Source: Actinoplanes sp. L3-i22
GTDB lineage: Bacteria; Actinomycetota; Actinomycetes; Mycobacteriales; Micromonosporaceae
Assembly: GCF_019704555.1 (NCBI RefSeq)
Contig: NZ_AP024745.1
Coordinates: 11,087,501 to 11,151,500, forward strand
DNA: 64,000 nucleotides
Direction: 5' to 3'
The notes beneath the pieces are model-generated. The model saw only the letters and a program-made list of their open reading frames with translations, had not been told where the DNA came from and did not search any database. Of the stretch, positions 58,614 through 64,000 are shown in pieces. The position numbers were made by a program, and so were the translations under genes. Each line of letters begins with the position of its first letter. The first letter of the stretch is position 1.

Positions 58614-58629
58614 ATTAAGTATCGCTAAT
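58614..58629. promoter_or_regulatory. Candidate LysG site in lysG/lysE gap
   Basis: ATTAAGTATCGCTAAT has near-dyad ends (ATTA-N8-TAAT) with the T-N11-A spacing favoured by LysR regulators, and it lies just upstream of the lysG start in the divergent gap to lysE. This is a sequence resemblance only. Confidence 0.35.
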
Positions 58630-58686
58630 CCATCCTGAAAATCTTTAGCTGGATTTCACATCCGGGTGAAACCTAGCGTCGGGGAC

Positions 58687-59289
58687 GTGCTCACCTCGAT
58701 CGTCGCCGGCTTCCTCGCCTCCGCCGTCCTGATCATCGCCATCGGCGCCCAGAACGCCTTCGTGCTCCGCCAGGGCCTGCGCCGCGAACACGTCCTCCCG
58801 GTCGTCCTCGTCTGCGCCGTCTCCGACCTGGCCCTGACCTCGGCCGGGATCGCCGGCCTGGGCGCCGTCGTCGCGGCGCGCCCCGGCCTGGTCACCGCGA
58901 TCCGCTGGATCGGGGCGGCGTTCCTGATCGGGTACGCCGTGCTCGCCGCCCGCCGCGCGCTGCGCCCCGAGGGCAGCCTCGACCCCACCGGCAAGGCCCC
59001 GGCGAGCCTGCGCGCGACCCTGCTCACCACGCTCGCCCTGACCTACCTCAACCCGCACGTCTACCTGGACACCGTGCTGCTGCTCGGCTCGATAGCGCAG
59101 CAGCACGCGTACCACTGGTTCTTCCTGATCGGGACGACCCTGGCCAGCTTCACCTGGTTCGCCCTGCTCGGTCTCGGCGCGCGCAAGCTCGGCCCGCTGC
59201 TCGCCCGGCCGGGCGCCTGGCGGGTGCTGGACGGGCTGATCGCCCTGGTCATGACCGCGGTCGCCGGGACATTGTTGCTGGGGAACTGA
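58687..59289 (+). CDS. lysE: LysE family amino-acid exporter
   Basis: This 200-residue inner-membrane protein has six hydrophobic segments and the LysE pattern (LTSIVAGFLASAVLIIAIGAQNAFVLRQGLRREH, then TYLNPHVYLDTVLLLGSIAQQH). It exports lysine and arginine, or related compounds. The GTG at 58687 gives a start comparable to corynebacterial LysE; GTG at 58666 is an alternative. It is divergent from lysG. Confidence 0.92.
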   Translation: MLTSIVAGFLASAVLIIAIGAQNAFVLRQGLRREHVLPVVLVCAVSDLALTSAGIAGLGAVVAARPGLVTAIRWIGAAFLIGYAVLAARRALRPEGSLDPTGKAPASLRATLLTTLALTYLNPHVYLDTVLLLGSIAQQHAYHWFFLIGTTLASFTWFALLGLGARKLGPLLARPGAWRVLDGLIALVMTAVAGTLLLGN

Positions 59290-59294
59290 CACGC

Positions 59295-59330
59295 TTGACC
59301 CTCGACCAGGTCGAGACACCAGGGTCATCG
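59295..59330 (+). promoter_or_regulatory. MerR-type promoter with palindrome in a long spacer
   Basis: TTGACC (59295-59300) is followed by the perfect palindrome CTCGACC-A-GGTCGAG (59301-59315) and then CAGGGT (59320-59325), a plausible -10, giving a 19-base spacer. MerR family promoters typically have a dyad in an overlong spacer of this kind. The gene start is at 59346. Confidence 0.6.
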
Positions 59331-59345
59331 GCTGTGAGGAGCGAG

Positions 59346-60395
59346 ATGCGGAGCATCGGCGAGGCGGCCCGGGCCAGCGGTCTGACGGTCAGCGCGCTGC
59401 GCTGGTACGACGGCGCCGGCGTGCTGGTCCCGGCCGCGGTGGACCCGGCGACCGGCTATCGCCGCTACACCGCCGACCAGATCCGGGCCGCCCGGCTGAT
59501 CGCGGGGCTGCGCCGGGTCGGGATGCCGGTGCCCGAGATCGCCGCGGCGGTCCGTGAGCTCGGGCGCCCCGATCTCGTACGGGAACGGCTCGAATCGCAT
59601 TTGTCCCGGCTGGAAGCCGGGCTTGCCGACGCCCGCCGCGAGCTCCTCCGCCTGCACACCCTGCTCGATCTGGAGGAGAACCTGATGACCCGCATCACCC
59701 TGTCCGCTTCTGATCTCAAGGCCGCGCTCGCCGCGGTGCGCTTCGCCGCGACCGACCCGATCCCCGGCGCGCCCTTCCCCGGCGGCGTGCTGTTCGAGAC
59801 CGGCGACGGCACGCTGACCCTGGTCACGACGGATCGCTACCGTCTCGCGGTGGCGACGGCGCCGGCCACGATCGAGGGGCCTCCGGCGCGGCAGTACCTG
59901 CCGCTGGCCTTCGCCGACGAGCTCCGGCGGATCGGTTCCGGGTCCGTCACACTCGATGTCACTTCCGATTTTGTACGTACGGAAGGCGCCGGCCAGGAGC
60001 ACCGCACGGCGCCCCTGGACGTCGAGTTCCCGGACTACCGCCGTCTGATCGGCCCCGGCGGTACGGCCGCCCGGCGGATCACCGTCGACCGGGACGAGCT
60101 GCGGAAACTGGTGTCGGCGGCGCCCGAGGTGCGGCGGGAGCAGGACGGCTCGGCGTACCCGGTCGCGATCCTCGCCCCGGACCCGGCCGGCGGCCTGCGC
60201 GTCGCCGCGGAGTCCGAGTGGTCCGCCGACACCGCCACGCACGTCGCGGTGAACCGGGAGTTCCTGCTCCAGGCCGTCGACGCGGGCGGCCCCGGCCAGC
60301 TGCTGCTCGAGCTCGACGGGCCGGTCCAGCCGCTGACCATCCGCATCGCCGGGGACGAATCCCGTTTCTCCCTGCTCATGCCGGTCCGGGCCTGA
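59346..60395 (+). CDS. MerR-type regulator fused to DNA polymerase III beta-clamp-like domains
   Basis: This 349-residue protein has an N-terminal MerR helix-turn-helix (residues 1-110; MRSIGEAARASGLTVSALRWYDGAGVLVP, ATGYRRYTADQIRAARLIAGLRRVGMPVPEI) followed by about 230 residues that resemble the second and third domains of DnaN: DLKAALAAVRFAATDPIPGAPFPGGVLFE, LVTTDRYRLAVA, DVEFPDYRRLIGPGG, and the C-terminal FSLLMPVRA. The first clamp domain is missing. GAGGAG at 59336-59341 precedes the ATG at 59346. The MerR part probably binds the palindrome upstream; what the clamp part senses or contacts is unknown. Confidence 0.85.
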   Translation: MRSIGEAARASGLTVSALRWYDGAGVLVPAAVDPATGYRRYTADQIRAARLIAGLRRVGMPVPEIAAAVRELGRPDLVRERLESHLSRLEAGLADARRELLRLHTLLDLEENLMTRITLSASDLKAALAAVRFAATDPIPGAPFPGGVLFETGDGTLTLVTTDRYRLAVATAPATIEGPPARQYLPLAFADELRRIGSGSVTLDVTSDFVRTEGAGQEHRTAPLDVEFPDYRRLIGPGGTAARRITVDRDELRKLVSAAPEVRREQDGSAYPVAILAPDPAGGLRVAAESEWSADTATHVAVNREFLLQAVDAGGPGQLLLELDGPVQPLTIRIAGDESRFSLLMPVRA

Positions 60396-60500
60396 CCGTC
60401 ACAGCGCGTTGCGTCGCGGATTGAACACGGTTCAGCCACGACTTCCGTGAACGGTGAGACCACCGCGACTTTGAGCACGCACGCTGGCTACCGTCGGCGT

Positions 60501-61250
60501 GTGCGCAGCAGCCCGCCGGATGACGACCTCAACACCGCGGCGGCCGGCGCGTCCATGACCGGGTGGGAGTTCGCCTGGCTGGACGGGCTGGCCGTCGCCG
60601 CCGAGCCGTCCTGGTCCTACCCGGAGATCGCCCGTCCCCTGGTGCGCCCGGCCGGCAGCCTGCTCGACCTGGACACCGGGGGCGGCGAGTTGCTCGCCGC
60701 GCTGGCGCCGCTGCCGGCGTACACGGTCGCCGTGGAGAGCTGGGCGCGGAACACCCCGATGGCCCGGGAGCGGCTCGCCCCGTTCGGCGTCGAGGTGCTG
60801 ACCGAGCTCCCCGCCGGGGAGGACGAGTTCGACGTGGTCCTCAGCCGGCACGGCCGGCTCCCCGCCGACGACATCGCCCGCCTGCTCCGGCCCGGCGGGG
60901 TCCTGCTCACCCAGCAGGTCGGCAGCGACGACCTGGCCGAGCTGAACGAGGTGCTCGGCGCGCCGCCGCCGTCCCCCCGCCGGTGGGACGCCCAGGTCGC
61001 GGCGGCCACCCTGACCGCGGCCGGCCTGCGCGTGACCGACGTCCGGGAGGAGCACCCGGTGCTCGCCTTCCGGGACATCCGGGCGGTGGTGCACCACCTG
61101 CGCACGGTTCCGTGGCAGGTTCGGGACTTCACCCCGCAACGGTACGAACGTGAGCTGGCCCGCCTCACCGCGGTCATCCGGGCTCGCGGCGAGTTCACCG
61201 TGCGGGCGCACCGGTTCCTGCTCCAGGCCCAGCGGCCGACAGAGGCATAG
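60501..61250 (+). CDS. SAM-dependent methyltransferase-like protein
   Basis: This 249-residue protein has a Rossmann-type core with SLLDLDTGGGELLAALAPL (motif I), TVAVESWARNTPMARERL (motif II) and FDVVLSRHGRLPADDIARLLRPGGVLLTQQVG (motif IV-VI). Class I methyltransferases of this unassigned type are common in actinobacteria. GTG at 60501 is taken; GTG 60447 and ATG 60555 are alternatives. It follows the MerR-clamp gene in the same direction after 105 bases and could be part of its transcript. Confidence 0.8.
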   Translation: MRSSPPDDDLNTAAAGASMTGWEFAWLDGLAVAAEPSWSYPEIARPLVRPAGSLLDLDTGGGELLAALAPLPAYTVAVESWARNTPMARERLAPFGVEVLTELPAGEDEFDVVLSRHGRLPADDIARLLRPGGVLLTQQVGSDDLAELNEVLGAPPPSPRRWDAQVAAATLTAAGLRVTDVREEHPVLAFRDIRAVVHHLRTVPWQVRDFTPQRYERELARLTAVIRARGEFTVRAHRFLLQAQRPTEA

Positions 61251-61701
61251 CCCGAAAGCCTCTTTCAGGGGAACGCCGGTTCGATCGGCTTACCCCGTTC
61301 GGGGCAGATGCCCGGAATTTCCCTTCGGAAACTTCACCTCTCAACCATCACCCAGGCCTCTCCCAGCATGGTTTCGGCCATGTGAGGCGAGTTCGGGCTT
61401 GACTTCGACCGTTGGAGATCGAAGCAGGTCACGGGCCTTGCGGGGTGGCGCGCGGTTACGGCTTGGGCGACTTGTTCGCACTTGCGGGGTAAGCGCTTCG
61501 GACAGCGGTAGTGACCGGATCATCCGTAACAGGCGGGCTGGAAGCCCTATCGCCGGGTCTGGGCGGGTCAGCCATCTTTGTCCCAGCGCCGGGACGCCAA
61601 ACGGGCTCCGGCGACACCAGATCAACGACGCGCTCGCCATTCCGTCGCCCGCAACGCGCCGGAATCGCATGTCGCGAAACCGTTCCAGGAGGAACTTTCC
61701 C
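61251..61701. other. Long leader region upstream of exported-protein operon
   Basis: No gene is supported. The region holds TTGACTTCGA...TCGAAG, an inverted repeat CTTCGA-N10-TCGAAG at 61403-61424 overlapping a TTGACT (61399-61404), and downstream a small hairpin GTCCC-AGCGCC-GGGAC near 61579-61594. The leader could be over 250 bases. I looked for known riboswitch cores (cobalamin, ydaO c-di-AMP, GEMM c-di-GMP) and do not find a convincing match. Confidence 0.5.
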
Positions 61702-62190
61702 ATGCGCAAGCTCACCAAGCGTTCCACCGCTGTCGTCGCCGGCGTCGCTGTTGCCGTGATCGGCGGAGGCGCGGCTTGGGCCGCCGTCACCGGCTGGAGC
61801 ATCAACGGCTCCGGGTCGGCCGACGCCACCGCGGCTTCGATCACGCCACTGACGGCGACGTCGACCCTCGCGGGGACCATCTACCCCGGCGTCACGACGA
61901 CCGTCAACAGCGGGGTCGTCAACCCCAACGACTTCCCGGTGCAGCTCACCGCGTCCTCCGCGGGCGTGACAAGCTTCGAAGGCACCACCGATGCCGGCTG
62001 CAAGAGCGCTCTGATCGCCAACCCGGCCATCTTCACCACCACGTTCCCCGGCAACCCGGTCATCGGCCCCCACGCCGCAGCTCCCGGGCAGTCGATCTCC
62101 TCGAGCGTGACCATCGGCGATCTGCCGCAGGCCTGTGCCGGCAAGGCGATCAAGATCAACTACACCTTCACCGGTGTGAGCGCGGCCTGA
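61702..62190 (+). CDS. Exported protein of unknown function, first of three
   Basis: This 162-residue protein has a signal peptide (RKLTKRSTAVVAGVAVAVIGGGAAWA) and a beta-rich Thr/Ser/Ala mature part with ATSTLAGTIYPGVTTTVNSGVVNPNDFPVQLTA, resembling small immunoglobulin-like or SipW-type surface proteins. Two cysteines (CKSA, QACAG) may form a disulfide. The ATG at 61702 has AGGAGG at 61687-61692. It is followed by two other exported proteins, suggesting a surface or extracellular structure; no sortase motif or signal peptidase gene is seen. Confidence 0.8.
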   Translation: MRKLTKRSTAVVAGVAVAVIGGGAAWAAVTGWSINGSGSADATAASITPLTATSTLAGTIYPGVTTTVNSGVVNPNDFPVQLTASSAGVTSFEGTTDAGCKSALIANPAIFTTTFPGNPVIGPHAAAPGQSISSSVTIGDLPQACAGKAIKINYTFTGVSAA

Positions 62191-62250
62191 TCCGATCGCC
62201 GAGGTGGGGTGGCCCAGCCACCCCACCTTCTCGCTTCCCGGGGGCAGCTC

Positions 62251-62730
62251 ATGTCGAAGAAGTGGTGGATGGCGGCCGCGTCAGCGGCGGCCCTGATCAC
62301 GGCCGCGTTCGTCGTGGCGACCGATTCGTCGGGAACGCCGGACGATGGCAACCTCGTCCTGGTCGGGCAGGGCAGCCACCAGGATGGTCCGCTCTACTTC
62401 CAGCTGAAGGGGAAGCCGGTGAAGGGCCTCTACCCCGGAGCGGTCAAGCAGATGCGGATCACCGTGATCAACCCGCTCGGCTACCGGCTCCGGGTGCAGA
62501 GCCTGACCGCCCGGGTGTCCGACTCGAACCGGCGCGGTTGCCACGCCAACTCGGAGAATCTGCAGATCCGGGGGTACGACGGCCAGCTGCCGATCATGGT
62601 GGCAGCGGCCGGCCGGACCGAACTGAGTGGAGTCTTCCCGGTCACGATGCCGCGCGGCGCGACCCGGAAGTGCGCGGGGGCTCGGTTCACGGTCTCGATC
62701 TCGGGGGTCGGCCGGCGGGTGACGGGATGA
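62251..62730 (+). CDS. Exported protein of unknown function, second of three
   Basis: This 159-residue protein has an N-terminal hydrophobic segment (KKWWMAAASAAALITAAFVVA) that is a signal peptide or anchor. The mature part (LVLVGQGSHQDGPLYFQLKGKPVKGLYPGAVKQMRITVINPLGYRLRVQSLTARVSDSNRRGCHANSE) suggests a beta-sandwich, and its two cysteines (RRGCHAN, RKCAGAR) may be bridged. The ATG at 62251 has a GGGGG run upstream. Its stop overlaps the next start (ATGA). Confidence 0.78.
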   Translation: MSKKWWMAAASAAALITAAFVVATDSSGTPDDGNLVLVGQGSHQDGPLYFQLKGKPVKGLYPGAVKQMRITVINPLGYRLRVQSLTARVSDSNRRGCHANSENLQIRGYDGQLPIMVAAAGRTELSGVFPVTMPRGATRKCAGARFTVSISGVGRRVTG

Positions 62731-63419
62731 GGCGGGCCGGGCGGATCCTGCTGATCGGCGCGGTGGTGGGCTCCCTCGGGGTGGCCGGGACGGTCTTCGC
62801 CTACGCCGGTGGCTGGATCGTCACCGGCAAACCGACCCGGCTCACCGCGAACGTCGCCAAGATGCCGCGTGGGGCCGAGCCGAGCGTGGCCAAGCAGGGC
62901 AGCGACGCGGTGGTCAGCTGGAGTGCTCAGGAGATCGCGCCGGGCGTGCGGATGGATCACTACGTGGTGACCGCGCACAGCGTGGACGAGCCGGTCCAGC
63001 CGGACATCGCACGGACCGTGACGGCCGGCAGCGGGCCGGCCGAGACGGTCGTGTTCGCGGCGGCCGAGGTGGCCGGCGGGAAGTGGCGCTGGTCGGTCGT
63101 GCCGAAGTACCGGGACTGGACCGGTGAGGCGAGCAAGCCGAGTCAGCGCCTGGTCTTCCCGGCCCTGCCCGCCGCTCAGGTGGCGGCCCTGCCCGCGCCG
63201 GATCCGGGGGCGAAAGCCGGGTCGACGGCCCCGACCCCGGGGGCGTCGGCGCAGAGCACTCCGGCGAGCGGGGCGACGACCGGCCCGGCGCAGGAGGAGG
63301 AGAAGACGTCGCCGACGCCGGCCGCGAAGCCGGACCCGACCACACCCGCGGCGGATCCGGGTCCGACTCCGCCGGTGGCCCCGGCCGATCCGGACCCGGC
63401 GGGTTCCTCGGCGTCCTGA
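62727..63419 (+). CDS. Exported protein with Pro-rich tail, third of three
   Basis: This 230-residue protein has a signal peptide (GRILLIGAVVGSLGVAGTVFAYAGG), a beta-rich domain (residues about 35-150; VSWSAQEIAPGVRMDHYVVTAHS, KWRWSVVPKYRDWTG, fibronectin-III-like) and a Pro/Ala/Thr-rich C-terminus rich in PDP and TP units. There are no recognisable catalytic motifs. The start overlaps the previous stop (ATGA), so the three genes form one operon. A hairpin at 63435-63468 follows. Confidence 0.78.
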   Translation: MRRAGRILLIGAVVGSLGVAGTVFAYAGGWIVTGKPTRLTANVAKMPRGAEPSVAKQGSDAVVSWSAQEIAPGVRMDHYVVTAHSVDEPVQPDIARTVTAGSGPAETVVFAAAEVAGGKWRWSVVPKYRDWTGEASKPSQRLVFPALPAAQVAALPAPDPGAKAGSTAPTPGASAQSTPASGATTGPAQEEEKTSPTPAAKPDPTTPAADPGPTPPVAPADPDPAGSSAS

Positions 63420-63434
63420 CCCGCATGCACGGTT

Positions 63435-63468
63435 CGAGCCCCCGGTGTCCGTACCCGCCGGGGGCTCG
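63435..63468 (+). terminator. Terminator-like hairpin after exported triad
   Basis: CGAGCCCCCGG (63435-63445) pairs with CCGGGGGCTCG (63458-63468). The flanking bases are not T-rich, so this could be a weak terminator. Confidence 0.5.
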
Positions 63469-63751
63469 ATCCGTCCGCCTCGACGGTCGCGGATTTGAGT
63501 CGGCGGACGGTGGCCGCTAGGTGCGCATCGGTGCTGGTCGCGGCGGACCCGGAGAGCATCGTGGACGGTTTTCCCGGCGCGTCGGAGCGGGTCCGATCCC
63601 TCGGGCGGGGTAAACCGGTTGGGTGGATCGTTCCGATTTATGCGCCTACTACGGCGGACGGAAAACCGATCACATCGGACATCTCTATCAGGGAATGTTG
63701 TATGAACGCCAGCCTGGCCCTTTCCACCGCGTCCGAGGAGGAGCGAGCCGC
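63469..63751. other. Gap before the terminal membrane gene
   Basis: I see no supported gene. Short reading frames here have non-protein-like composition. The words CCGATTTATGCGCCTACTACGG and GGAAAACCGATCACATCGG suggest a promoter region (AT-richer than its surroundings) for the next gene, which has a strong ribosome binding site at 63735-63741. Confidence 0.4.
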
Positions 63752-63805
63752 ATGCTTGATCTGAGCGATCCGCCCGCGGCTGCGGCCTCGGGGGCCGGCT
63801 CGTGA
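63752..63805 (+). CDS. Possible 17-residue leader peptide coupled to the next gene
   Basis: MLDLSDPPAAAASGAGS has GAGGAGGAG ten bases upstream, a strong ribosome binding site, and its stop TGA overlaps the ATG of the next gene by one base (TGATG). It could be a translated leader or a coupling device. Without transcript data this is uncertain. Confidence 0.3.
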   Translation: MLDLSDPPAAAASGAGS

Positions 63806-64000
63806 TGCGGCGGGACGTCCTGACCAACTCGCAGCACGGCGCCGGGCAACCGGAGGGCCGGATCGAGCTGGATCCGGTCGACCACGAGGAGCCGACCTGG
63901 GAGGTACGGTCGCCGCGGCGAAAACGGTTCGATCGGCGGTCGCGGACCATTCTCGGGGTGGCGGCGCTCGCGGCGATCCTGGCGAACGCCGGTGCGGCCT
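63805..64000 (+). CDS. Start of a membrane protein, cut by the window end
   Basis: The reading frame from ATG 63805 begins MRRDVLTNSQHGAGQPEGRIELDPVDHEEPTWEVRSPRRKRFDRRSRTILG and enters a hydrophobic segment (VAALAAILANAGAA) at the window edge, so it is a cytoplasmic N-tail followed by a transmembrane or signal-anchor helix. The rest is outside. It is in the same direction as the exported triad and may belong to the same envelope function. Confidence 0.6.
   Translation, partial: MRRDVLTNSQHGAGQPEGRIELDPVDHEEPTWEVRSPRRKRFDRRSRTILGVAALAAILANAGAA

Noticed and set aside
61500..61660. Resemblance to a c-di-GMP (GEMM) riboswitch around GGGACGCCAAACGGGCTCCGGCG
   Set aside because: The GAAA-capped helix, the GGCAAACC segment and the tetraloop receptor order of GEMM-I are missing; the similarity is to a short GACGC word only.
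63495..63764. 89-codon ORF before the last gene
   Set aside because: It has no ribosome binding site, overlaps a likely promoter region, and has no similarity to known families that I can see.
1..64000. CRISPR arrays, rRNA operons, insertion sequences, prophage or integrase genes
   Set aside because: No regularly spaced direct repeats with unique spacers, no rRNA signatures, no transposase or integrase motifs were found.

Overview
The window is one contiguous piece of a high-GC actinobacterial chromosome, most likely a member of the Micromonosporaceae (Actinoplanes-like). The basis is the strongly G+C-rich third codon positions, frequent GTG starts, an actinobacterial-type initiator tRNA, WhiB and DUF5679 proteins, and a run of genes in the order known from Mycobacterium tuberculosis Rv3193c to Rv3202c. 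The genus is an inference from gene content; no rRNA or other marker is present to fix it. There is no CRISPR array, prophage or insertion sequence.

Region 1 (1-12.3 kb) holds mixed metabolic and envelope genes: a truncated exported protein, malQ with a small Rv0909-type protein, a twin-arginine DUF1501/DUF1800 pair divergent from a spermidine-synthase-like methyltransferase, a repeat-rich unknown protein, a TerC-type membrane protein, a pentapeptide-repeat protein, an acyltransferase-3 membrane protein and an alpha/beta hydrolase. Region 2 (12.5-19.9 kb) is bracketed by two copies of the initiator tRNA-Met gene inside an exact 195-bp direct repeat. Between them lie two drug-efflux-type MFS transporters, each divergent from its own regulator (MarR, XRE-cupin), and a secreted copper radical oxidase with a ricin-type lectin tail.

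Region 3 (19.9-36.5 kb) is the conserved actinobacterial block: UPF0182 membrane protein, PDZ/Lon-type membrane protease, DUF2342 protein, YgjP-type metalloprotease, DUF5679 zinc ribbon, ThiF-like protein, ABC1 kinase-like protein, WhiB7, UvrD2, mycoredoxin and NudC. WhiB7 has a long leader with a translated upstream ORF and a terminator, the layout of an antibiotic-responsive attenuator. Compared with M. tuberculosis the block carries inserted genes: a PhyH dioxygenase, two M16 peptidases, an Rrf2 regulator with a sulfonate/nitrate-type ABC transporter, an acyltransferase, a methyltransferase and a cold-shock protein. It resumes with adnB and adnA (46-53.7 kb), the double-strand-break resection helicase-nuclease.

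Region 4 (53.9-59.3 kb) is a lysine-centred group: two LOG-family proteins, dapE, dapD, a LysG-type regulator and a divergent LysE exporter. Region 5 (59.3-64 kb) starts with a MerR-type DNA-binding domain fused to the second and third domains of a DNA polymerase III sliding clamp, the most unusual gene here. It is followed by a methyltransferase, three exported proteins of unknown function in a probable operon, and the start of a further membrane protein cut by the window end.
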